From NCBI GenBank assembly GCA_973895155.1, contig OZ316891.1, positions 31,186,001-31,250,000 of the forward strand: DNA of 64,000 nucleotides, read 5' to 3'. The notes under the pieces are model-generated. The model saw only the letters and a program-made list of their open reading frames with translations, had not been told where the DNA came from and did not search any database. The stretch is from Marsupella aquatica. Its lineage: Eukaryota; Marchantiophyta. Of this stretch, positions 1-9,384 are shown piece after piece. A program made the translations under genes and the position numbers. Positions within the stretch are counted from its first letter, which is position 1. Every line of letters begins with the position of its first letter.

Positions 1-318
1 GATGAACTACATGTGTAACCGAAACAGGTCATCCAACTAACAATTTGAGATCAGTCAGATCTCAGAAATAAAGCGCGATTACGTTTAAGAGGGCAGAGCT
101 TTCGATGACCTATAAAACATTAACGCGACCGGGCGCGTGATGATACGAAGACGTTGGTTTTAGAATAGATTTCTGGCCAATTTTCTAGGCTATCGACAAC
201 AATATAAAAAATACCTGAGATAAATTGGTTCACGCGACTGTGCGCGTGATGAACTACATGTGTAACTGAAAAATCAGGTCATCCTCCTAACTAGTTGAGA
301 TCAGTTGGATCTGAGAAA
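1..318. repeat. Direct repeat pair carrying the ACGCGA palindrome
   Basis: Two copies of a segment starting gatgaactacatgtgtaac lie at about 1-69 and 248-318, roughly 247 bp apart. Between them are two copies of the palindrome that marks the large gene downstream: ACGCGACCGGGCGCGT at 123-138 and ACGCGACTGTGCGCGT at 232-247. This suggests the left edge of the window is already inside the same repeat-rich element. No coding signal is seen. Confidence 0.6.
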
Positions 319-1857
319 TGGACCTTGATTACGTTTCGTTTCGCTACGCCGTCGACTACAATAAACAATACCAAAACGTATGGACAACTATAATTGAACG
401 CCATACAATTTTAGACTAGAGAATTCATTCGGATCCTCTACTAGTACTTCTGATACATTGCTTCTATATTGGACTTGAAACACGGATTGATCAAAATCGG
501 AGTGTGGAATTGGACCATAACTTCATTGACTCAATTCATGCATTGAATGCGTGATTTAAGGCAACTATCCTCCTCATTTATTGCGGAATTAATGCTGATT
601 GATACTTACAAGCTATTCAGTTGCGTGTGGACTCAGCGATGTTGGCGGCAACCCTCCGATGTTGGCGGAAACCCTCCTCCCAGCAAAGCCTCTTCCTTCC
701 AGCGTAGCCTCCTCCTCGTCCCAGCAAACTAATCCTCCTCCTTTGAACTCCAATTTCCTTGAGTATCGTGACCGAATCCCACCACCAGAGAATGAAACCT
801 TGTTGATCGTATCGAGATCAAAATCCTCGACCAGACAGTGATTTCAGACTAGCCGCACTTTGTTGGTCCGCTAGAATGCTTCGATGAATGAGGCAGACTG
901 GAGGTTCTAAATCTTTTGTCGTCCCGCTTGATCGGATGTGCCCTCCCCAAGAATGGGATACAATAAGAATTGCGCCAGCGTTGCTTGAATGAGCTCCGCC
1001 TCCGCCTGGAATAGTCGAATGATCCAATCTGCTCCACCTCAAATGTGCCTTGGATCAGCCTCCGCTGAGAGCCCAGCTAGTATCCTGGTCAGGAGAAACT
1101 GAAAATGAAGAATGATCCGTGAGCAATGAGATCAGTCTATTGACTCCATGAGGGATGTGTTCATCTTGACTCAATTTTGATTTTGAAAATTGGTTCAGTC
1201 TCCAGTCGTGAGAATCATTGTACAGGATTTGGCACGATAGCTTCTTGAGTTTTGAATTGAGTTGCTATTCAACGCGCGAATAATCATACGGATCCGGTGT
1301 TCTCCACTTCCAAAATGGATTGATTTTGAATATCGGTTCTCCCCGACCGTGAGAATCGTTTGACGTTGTTTAGAGTTTGGGTTTGAATTGGCAAGATAGA
1401 GAGTGGAGTACGGATCCGGATCCGACGGTCTCCACTACCAAAATGGAATGATTTTGAAGTTCGCCTCACTCCGATCGTGAGAAACTTGTCGTTCGTTCAG
1501 ATTTTGGATTTGAATTGGCAGATATAGTGAAGATACGGATCCGGATCCGGGGGTTTCCACTAACAATCTATCGCAGTCGCATAATTACCGGTTTAAATTT
1601 CAAATTGGCGATCAAATAGAAATCTCCTTTACCGGAATCCTTTTGATTTTCCGTACTAATCTTTTTTTCATGATTGCATAGTTTGTTGAGTCGTTGGTGG
1701 AGTGTACGGAGATCATCTGGAACCTTTCTGTCGCTAGGCTGTTATTAGGGTTATGCTAAAACGATACCCTAATTAGTCGTTCCTTAGTGTCGGCGCCCAC
1801 GGTCTCGAGTTCACTGTTCATTGTTGTTGATTCTTGCTCCTAGACTTTTGCGCGCCT
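319..1857. other. Non-coding stretch with a diverged ~130-bp tandem repeat
   Basis: No convincing ORF. From about 1180 to 1560 a unit of roughly 130 bp recurs about three times with divergence. It contains cggatccgg, a 'ccactNccaaaatgga' motif, a 'ccgNNcgtgagaa' motif and 'tttgaattggca'. The repeated GGATCC makes it easy to see. Function unknown. Confidence 0.5.
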
Positions 1858-2050
1858 GCTCTCGTCGCTCTCGCTCTCGTCGCTCTCGCTCTCGTCGCTC
1901 TCGCTCTCGTCGCTCTCGCTCTCGTCGCTCTCGCTCTCGTCGCTCTCGCTCTCGTCGCTCTCGCTCTCGTCGCTCTCGCTCTCGTCGCTCTCGCTCTCGT
2001 CGCTCTCGCTCTCGTCGCTCTCGCTCTCATCGCTCTCGCTCTCGCTCTCG
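1858..2050. repeat. 15-bp minisatellite (ctctcgtcgctctcg)n
   Basis: About 13 nearly perfect tandem copies of a 15-bp unit, visible directly. Because 15 is divisible by three, it opens Arg/Ser, Ala/Leu and Ala/Arg/Thr repeat ORFs in several frames of both strands. These are artefacts of the repeat. Confidence 0.9.
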
Positions 2051-3214
2051 CTCCTGCCCTAGATTTCATTTTCGTCATTGCAGCTCGTTCGTTGTGGTCA
2101 GGTGCTGGTCGGCGCGTTGCAGCTCTTAGTAGTTGTCGATCGTTTTGGTCAGGAGCTCGTTGGCGCGTTGCAGCTCGCATTTATAGCTCGTATTCACTTC
2201 TAGTTTGCTCGAAGGGATTCTTAGGAGCTCGTTGGGTTCGTTGCAGCTAGTTTGTTGGGAGTGTTCGTATCAGCTCATGTCAACCAATTTTAAGCTCATA
2301 TCAGCTCGATCAACGTGTTTCAGCAGCTCGAACTACTTTTTGGCAGCTTGTTTCAGCTCCTTTCATTCATCATTCAGGTTTGTTTCAGCTCTTTCAATCT
2401 TCAGGTTTAGTGCGCTTTTATTCATGCTCAGTTTGTCTATTGACAGCTTTGATTGTACTTCAGGAATAGTCTTTTTAACTCGACATAATGAGTTCCATAG
2501 CATTAAGCACATGTTATTCAATTGGCAGCAGCGAAGCTCTATATAGAAGCTGTGTTGTTGTTGCTTAGCATATTTACTTTCTGGAATGCCGCAGCAAGGT
2601 CTTCAAGTGCTTGGACGTCAATCTCTCAAACGATTACAACACTTTTTCAGAATTCAGGTGCAATTTCTACATTTTCTGCTGGTGTTGATTGTTGTTTGCT
2701 AAAATTTCTCTTGATTGTTGTTTGCTAAAATTTCTCTTGATTGTTAAGCTGAGTTTGTCTGTAAACTCAAATATGTCTGAATCATACAAACTCACTAATT
2801 AAAATACAACCTGAATTGTATTAAGTAAGTCATTACAAACCTGCACGCTGTGAAATTTAATCATATAAACTCTCATGTTATGTGAATCTCATTACACTGA
2901 ATCATTTAATTGACGAATACAACCAGTAGACTGCTAAATTGAATCATCTTAGCTGAATCATTCTCTAAACTGAATTCCATGCAATCTGAAAACTTCTGAT
3001 ATATAATAGTTTCACAATGACAGAGCTCAAACATCTGAGTTATTGTAAAGTTCACGAATGAATACTAGTGTGCTTGAATCCATTCAATAAATGCATCATT
3101 GCACTTTTCTAGTTCAAAACCTCATGCTTACTCGGATTTCCCTGTCCGTACGGGTCAGTAATCACAGTTGTATCACTGTATTATCCTAGTGTCCAAAAGT
3201 GGTTTGAGCTGTTG
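2051..3214. other. AT-rich non-coding stretch
   Basis: Many 'cagctc' words follow the minisatellite (2060-2400), then AT-rich DNA with frequent 'ctgaatcat' and 'aaactca' words. A short duplication 'aaaatttctcttgattgttg' occurs near 2700-2745. No gene is supported. Confidence 0.4.
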
Positions 3215-4293
3215 ACGCGACCAGTCGCGTGAGAAGATTGTGAGGTTCCATTTTAGGGTCAGTTGACGCGACCAGTCGCGTCTGAGGGAGCTCTCTCATT
3301 GACTGGTTCCATTAGAGGAGGTATGGTTCCATTTAGGACCAGTCGCGTGTGAAGGAGACAGGATAGATTATTGAGCGCGTTTAGGGTTTAGGGTTTAGGT
3401 TCAGTTGACGCGACCAGTCGCGTGTGAGGTAGCTCTCTCATTGACTTGTTCTGTTAGAGGTATGGTTCCATTTAGGATCAGTTGATGCGACCAGTCGCGT
3501 GTGAGAAGGAGAGGATAGATTATTGAGCGCGTACCATATCCAAATCTCCACAAGGAAGGTTCAGTTGATATAGTTGTTTAGGTTTAGTTGACACGACCAG
3601 TCGCGTGTGAGGTAGCTCTCTCATTGACTGGTTCTGTTAGAGGTATGGTTCCATTTAGGATCAGTTGACGCCACCAGTCGCGTGTGAGTAGGAAACAGGA
3701 TAGATTATTGAGCGCGTATCATATCCAAATCTCCACAAGGAAGGTTCAGTGGATATAGTTGTTTAGGTTTAGTTGACGCGACCAGTCGCGTCTGAGGTAG
3801 GTCTCATTGACTGGTTCTGTTAGAGGTATGGTTCCATTTAGGATCAGTTGACGCGACCAGTCGCGTCTGAGGTAGGTCTCATTGACTGGTTCTGTTAGAG
3901 GTATGGTTCCATTTAGGATCAGTTGACGCGACCAGTCGCGTGTGAGAGGAGGATAGATTATTGAGCGAGTACCATATCCAAATCTCCACAAGGAAGGTTC
4001 AGTTGATATAGTTGTTTAGGTTCAGTTGACGTGACCAGTCGCGTGTGAGGTAGCTCTCTCATTGCCTGGTTCTGTTAGAGGAGGTAAGGTTCCATTTAGG
4101 ATCAATTGACGCGACCAGTCGCGTGTGAGAAGGAAACAGGATAGATTATTGAGCGCGTATCATATCCAAATCTCCACAAGGGTGGTTCAATGGATATAGT
4201 TGTTTAGGTTTAGTTGACGCGACCAATCGCGTCTGAGGTAGTTCTGTTAGAGGTATGGTTCCATTTAGGATCAGTTGACGCGACCAGTCGCGT
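3215..4293. repeat. Array of ACGCGA-N4-TCGCGT palindromes in a higher-order repeat
   Basis: About fifteen copies of ACGCGACCAGTCGCGT or one- to two-base variants start at 3215, 3266, 3408, 3485, 3591, 3668, 3776, 3851, 3926, 4029, 4109, 4217 and 4278, with half copies near 3337 and 4366. They sit in a larger unit with recurring phrases ('ggttccatttaggatcagttg', 'ctctctcattgactggttc', 'atccaaatctccacaagg'), usually two palindromes per unit. The array ends just before the first F-box-like exon, so it may be the promoter or 5' region of that gene. The telomere-like run ttagggtttagggtttagg lies inside it at 3381-3399. Confidence 0.9.
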
Positions 4294-4385
4294 CTGATAT
4301 AGCTCTCTCATTGACTGGTTCACGTGACCCAAAAAATCACAATCTCCAAATGAATTGTTCAGTAGACGCGACCAGTCCATTTGGC

Positions 4386-4936
4386 ATGGGGGAACCTGGT
4401 CTGGAGAGCTTCAGATATCTATGCCCAATATTTGACGTTTTGGACAGAAGCCAAGATGGTCTACTGGCGGGATATTCTGTATTTGTTGAAAGACTACTAC
4501 CTGGACTTCCAGATTTCATTGTCGCAGAATTGATATGGCCTCGCATCAAGGAGTCCTAGAATTCCTCGGCTAATGCAAGAAATTTCTCAATAAAGGAATT
4601 GGATGAGTTTGTAGGACTATCTTCGGTATGTCGCAGATGGCGCCACCTTGTTGGGAATACCTATCTTCTGGGTGTAATCAAGTTGAGTTTATTAGATTTG
4701 TCTTCCCCAGGAAATCCTAGTAAACCGATCCAAAATGAGTCTCTCTCATCGACAGTTCAAAGTTTCTTCCAGAAATACCCAAGAATTAAATTCATGGGGT
4801 CAATGTCCAGAGATCTAAGGGAACTCTTCACGAAGACTTACGATGCTCTTCACCCTCTTGAAAAATGGAAATTTATAGTCAGATGCCACGAAGTTGGATA
4901 CCTTGAGGGTGACATCTACGCTTTTAAGGAATTCTA
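4386..4936 (+). pseudogene. F-box-like module 1 of the composite gene
   Basis: First of three related modules. From an ATG at 4386 the frame reads an F-box-like core ('PGLPDFIVAELIWP'), then 'CRRWRHLVGNT', the usual F-box ending, and a variable tail. F-box proteins bind SKP1 and recruit substrates to SCF ubiquitin ligases; here that is only inferred from the core pattern. A TAG at 4557-4559 interrupts the frame, which then continues unchanged, so a CAG codon probably mutated. The exon appears to end at 4936, where the codon split by the next intron reads TA|G and would have been CA|G. The true start could be further upstream (another ATG lies at 4350). Confidence 0.5.
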
Positions 4937-5000
4937 GTTAACTTACGTGACCAAGCGCGTCGTATGTCTTTTAACAATGTTTTGTATATGATAAAAGCAG
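4937..5000 (+). other. Intron A (64 nt) with palindrome
   Basis: Starts GTTAAC and ends GCAG; contains the variant palindrome ACGTGACCAAGCGCGT at 4945-4960, ending 40 nt before the 3' splice site. Splicing joins modules 1 and 2 in frame, apart from the split codon now reading TAG. Confidence 0.5.
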
Positions 5001-5568
5001 GATGAGCCAACTTTTGAATGCGGCTCGAGATTTCCTTTCATCTCATGAAAGGAAACAAAAAACAATATGGGATACGCTGGATGAAACCTCCTCTAGTCTC
5101 ATTGGAGGAATACCAGATGTTTTGGTCATTTCAAACATTTGGCCAATACTCTACAAACACTTTATTTCAATTGAAGAAGTGCCTGGATATCGACACCCCG
5201 AGATTGATTTGGTTATGGATAGGGTCCGAGACCTTATTCGGCTTGGAGCTTGTAGCAAGAAGTGGAACTTTTTAGTTACAAATACAAGGTTATGGGCTAT
5301 CCTCAAACAAGCAAACCGGATTGTCGATGTCGCAAATGATGCTCTTTACGACATACCCAAAACTGACGAGTTGGAGTTTGACTCAGTCTGTCGAGTTATT
5401 CGACAGGATATTTCTATGCTTCCAGAAATATCTATTCTTGGGACTACTACTTCTGACAAAATCGCATTGTTTACCAACAAATATAACAATTTAGATGAGG
5501 AAGAACGAGATGTCCTAATCGAAAGGTTTGGTAGATTTTCTCAGAATCTCGGTGGTCCCAGTTCTTAA
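5001..5568 (+). pseudogene. F-box-like module 2
   Basis: Second paralogous module: 'GGIPDVLVISNIWPILYKHF', then 'IRLGACSKKWNFLVTNTRLWA', aligning with modules 1 and 3. The open stretch ends at TAA 5566-5568. A splice to module 3 (acceptor CAG at 5609-5611) is likely, but I found no donor that keeps frame. A small frameshift, or a gene boundary, may lie at about 5550-5611. Between the F-box-like core and the end are about 100 residues with no motif I recognise ('LPEISILGTTTSDKI'). Confidence 0.5.
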
Positions 5569-5611
5569 TTGATAGGTTCTTGTTCTTAATCTTTTCCATA
5601 TTATGTTGCAG

Positions 5612-6129
5612 TCCTTTGACATGAATCGAAAATCTCATCGTCAAATGATGATGGAGCGCATTGCACGTGCAAAAGTTATGAACCAAAATATGATATGGAG
5701 TCAAGCTGAAGACCTGATACCCGGTCTTTCGGACGATATTGTCGAGAAATATATTTGGCCATTAGTCAAAGAGTTTTTCCACTGTCTTGGGAATTTGTCG
5801 GATAATGCGATTAAAAATCGGGTCATGGACTTGATCGCCATTCGGACAGTCAGTAAGAAGTGGTGCCACATAGTTACTTATAGTAGTACTTGGGCGACGG
5901 TCACCTTGGTAGCTTACGACTTCACTGATAGACCAGGATATGAATCGCTTCGAAGGTATTTGACTTCACGGAATGTAGCATTCAGATTTACAGAATCCAT
6001 CAGAACTCTCCCGCCGCTGGACATTCTGGGTGGATTTGTAGGATCTGAACTTGACACGTTTAGGAACCTTTGGTTTTGGTTAGATGAAGATGAGCGAAAG
6101 GATTGGGTCAGGGAAAACGTTCCTAAAAT
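5612..6129 (+). pseudogene. F-box-like module 3
   Basis: Third copy: 'IPGLSDDIVEKYIWPLVKEFF', 'RTVSKKWCHIVTYSSTWATV', then 'LPPLDILGGFVGSELDTFRN', matching the tail of module 2. The best-preserved F-box-like core of the three. It joins the ParB-like exon through a phase-2 intron (6130-6207), so the stop visible just after 6129 is intronic. Three F-box-like copies in a row in one protein is unusual; plant F-box proteins normally have one. Confidence 0.55.
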
Positions 6130-6207
6130 GTAATTCGGCACGACGCGACCATGCGCGTGTTAGTATTTTATAATAAACGTTTAACTTTCAATATTTGTCT
6201 GTTTCAG
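6130..6207 (+). other. Intron B (78 nt) with palindrome
   Basis: Donor GTAATT, acceptor GTTTCAG. Palindrome ACGCGACCATGCGCGT at 6143-6158, ending 49 nt before the acceptor. Frame continuity (phase 2, codon AT|A) supports it. Confidence 0.65.
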
Positions 6208-7447
6208 AATGGATCATACCGGAACTTCAAAGCGGAAAAGAGACTCGTCTAAACTTGCTTCTCAAAAGAAAGCCAAGACAAGAACGACTCCCGCGAAGAC
6301 ATCCATACTTGCATATCGAGGAAAGTCAATCAGAGAGAGAACAACGGAGACAAAGAGTATCCATCTCTTTGATTCGACTGAGATATCCGATCTTGGAATA
6401 GTCGTTCACAATGGGGCTGTCCGTCTTGTGGTGGCAAAAAATGATAAAGCTACAGTTTTGGAGAGATCACAAATTCTTGGGTGTTTGTTTGAGAAGAGCA
6501 TGAAAGTGAAAGAGTGTACAGAGGGATTGGTTCTGCTAGTCAGCGACGACCAGCAGGATGACAAAATAAGCATTTGTTTGGATCGAACGCAATATGTAAC
6601 CTTCAATCAGTCCAGAATTGATGATCTTCTAGGTGCAAGGCACGCTTTGGAAAAGGTTACTAGTTTGGGATACCCTTCCGATCCAGAGGGATCAACGGGA
6701 GATTTGATTTGTCAATACATTATTGACGTACTTGAGTTCCAGAGAGTTCCTTTCAACCAGGGATTTCGCTTGGGAAAGGCCCCCCCAGTGACCAAGGTTG
6801 AAGTATACTCGGCGGAGAATCTTCCGAAAGTCATTACCTCAGCGAATGTCGGGGCTCTGTTCGATTCTTTCCTCAAAGAATATAGTGCTGTGAATATATT
6901 TAACAGCAAGTCATTTTTTGTTGAGACATCACGTTGTCATCTTGCACCGGACCACATCAAGTGCCGAGAGTGGAATCAGGATTACACAGATAGGCTAAAG
7001 AATTCACTCCTCTCTCATTCGGCTATAAAGTTTGAAAAGCGATGTTGCTTTTTAGTCCATGTGAAGTGGGTTCAGTCGGAGGTCGACAGAGATCCCGACT
7101 ACAATGGGACACCCTACGATTCGGCGCCAACGAAGGAGGACATTATGACCAGTCATTTTTGGATACTCGGAGGCCAGCACACAATAATGGCGTACAAATT
7201 GCTGAGGATGGACGACAAAGTCAGCCAAGTTGTTCGGGATGCATGCGGTACAGTAGAAGCTGTAATGTTTTGGGCAACTCTCAACAACGACAATAATATT
7301 CATTTGATGGGACTATCGAAGGCTCTGAACCACTGTCATCAAACATCAATGGAAGAAGGACAGTTTCTCACCATTGTACGTCAGTGTCGTAATATCTGGA
7401 ACTCATTTGGGCGGCCTGGATCACATTATCGTCATCCAAATTGGAAG

Positions 7448-7555
7448 GTATATAAATAACCCTCTTCCCTAAACCCTAAACATTATCTTTTAAATGTTTT
7501 CTCACGCGAACGGTCGCGTCAATCTTAGAATATTCATGTTTCCATTGTTTTTCAG
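7448..7555 (+). other. Intron C (108 nt) with perfect palindrome and telo-box
   Basis: Donor GTATAT, acceptor TTTTTCAG, phase 0. Perfect palindrome ACGCGAACGGTCGCGT at 7504-7519, ending 36 nt before the acceptor. Two telomere-type repeats (ccctaaaccctaaa) lie at 7467-7480. Confidence 0.7.
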
Positions 7556-8860
7556 GTATTTATGAGAGCTACGAGTTTTGTTTGCCCATGGGCTCAAATG
7601 GGGAAGAACGAAATGATGAAATTTGGAGAATTGGCTCCATTTCTCTTTACAATGGAGGACAAAACATTCAAGAAGTGGATGGAGGTCTATGAACTATCAA
7701 GGACAGGAGAGCTTGTAATTTACAACGGAATTTTACAGAGAGACACCGTCAAAATTGCGGATAATCCCTATGCTTACCATCTCCTTAAGAAGACGTTCCG
7801 TTCTTGTCAAGGGTGCTCGGACTCGGTTCTTCAAAAGGCAGCGGAATATATGTTGAGCGGAAGACTGTCTATACTCAAAAACCGAAGCATCAAAGTGAAA
7901 TCTGGGAAGGCGAGGAAGTCCTCTGAGGCTCCGGTGTTGTCAACGACCAGCATGAGTTTGGAGCAATTTTGTATAAAGAAGAAGACGAAAGTTGAGTTTG
8001 AGATTTTGTTATTGAGTAAATTCAACGGGGATACATCCACCCGGACGGAGCTGAAAAGTCTGACAGATTCAGCGCGGAAATTGCGGGTCAACAGAATGAT
8101 TGATCGCTTTAAGCTCGCCAAGATGGTGGTGAAGTAGTTGAGAGATGCGTTGAGTGGTTATCTGAAGAAGTGCTTAAATGTAAATATTAGTAATGATAAT
8201 TTGTTGAAGGAGATCGACCCAATATTCTACAGGTTGGTGGAAGGAATACAGAAATCAGTTGATAGTCAAGGAAACCAACTAGTGCGGCCGGTCGGTGAGA
8301 GGCTGAAATTGCGATCCCTGTAGGATATACAAAATGTTGGGTTTGCAGACTGTATCATACGTGAAGACAAGAACCTTGCGAGCTTGATTTATTTTGATTC
8401 CTCATCAATGGGAGATTTGCGTCCGCCAAATTGCTCATTCTATGAGGGGTTATTTCGTGCTACTAGCGTGATAGGGGCAAAACCACACCATGTGGTTATT
8501 ATTGTAGCCTCTCCCGTTGAGTCTTATTTAATCAAACGGGAATTAGGGAAGTACACACACTACGTTGCTATCGATAGCCATTATATTCAGAAGCGGCCAA
8601 AGGAGAAGAAGCTTATTGTAACCTACGCTTTTCATAGCTTGGCCTTCAGCACAATGGGCGATCCACAAGCCCTCGAGTTCCAGTTGGTCTCCAAATATCG
8701 GATTGATAAGATAGCCAATTTTTAAGAGAGCGGCGAGTTCACGACACCTTCCCCAGAAAAGATACTTCCATTCTTTGAAAGTATTGTTAGTCAATTCGTC
8801 CAATGTGGGGAATGGGCTATATGCTTCGACGAGGGAACGAACTTGATCCAGTGCCTAATG

Positions 8861-8960
8861 GTAAGTTTTGAGATTTATATTTTGGGGTTTCGATTTTAAG
8901 ATTATTTGGATTTTCATATTCTCAATTAATATTGTGAACTAATTTCGGCTTGTTTTACAG
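8861..8960 (+). other. Intron D (100 nt) without palindrome
   Basis: Canonical GTAAGT donor and TTTTACAG acceptor, phase 0. It lacks the ACGCGA palindrome and so serves as an internal contrast to the introns that have it. Confidence 0.7.
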
Positions 8961-9282
8961 GATGCTGGATCCAATGTAAAATATTACTGCCCTGTGGCAA
9001 CGCATAAGGAGTTGTCTTGTTTCTTGCAACACACCACGACGACAATTGATACAACGCTGTCATTGATTGACCCAATACGGGCTAGTATAGAAAAATGTAT
9101 AGATAAATTAATGAAGTACCGTCCATCCGTAACTGCTCTCAGGGCTGATGTCTTGGATGTCCTCCACAAACAACATATCCCAGATAATATTTGTAATCAA
9201 TTATTGCAAGAGTATGCCCTCTCTGAAGATTCCAATCGATTGTACATTCGACCAACGGAGTACCCTCATGGGCCATTCCAAG

Positions 9283-9384
9283 GTAGGTTACTTTTGAACC
9301 CTCTTACTTTTTCTTGGGTCACGCGAACATGCGCGTGGACATTCTCAACATTTCTTTCTAATCTAATGATCTGATTTTCTTCAG
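9283..9384 (+). other. Intron E (102 nt) with palindrome
   Basis: Donor GTAGGT, acceptor CTTCAG, phase 1. Palindrome ACGCGAACATGCGCGT at 9321-9336, ending 48 nt before the acceptor. Confidence 0.7.

Larger units (their letters stand above)
6208..9282 (+). pseudogene. ParB-like domain plus methyltransferase-like region (composite gene)
   Basis: Exons 6208-7447, 7556-8860 and 8961-9282 join in frame. The start is basic (a possible nuclear localisation signal, Lys/Arg-rich, residues 8-30 of this part). Near residue 320 lies 'ILGGQHTIMAYKLL', resembling the ParB/sulfiredoxin 'GG.HR..A' box preceded by a hydrophobic strand. Towards the end, 'EKILPFFESIVSQF' followed by 'WAICFDEGTNLIQCLMDAGSNV' resembles the closing part of N6/N4 DNA methyltransferases ('VLDPFxGSGTT..A...GR'), but without a clear DPPY or intact FxGxG motif. 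ParB-methyltransferase fusions are known in phages and bacteria, so this link is inference. Stops TAG 8135, TAG 8321 and TAA 8723 interrupt one continuous frame. Confidence 0.45.

Noticed and set aside
1818-2250. Arg/Ser- and Ala/Leu-repeat ORFs on both strands
   Set aside because: Produced by the 15-bp minisatellite, open in several frames at once.
3746-3991. Minus-strand repeat ORF in the palindrome array
   Set aside because: Follows the repeat period only; no family and no splice context.
3215-4293. CRISPR-like array
   Set aside because: Repeats are palindromic, but spacers are themselves repeated phrases of a higher-order unit and the DNA is plant nuclear; no cas genes.
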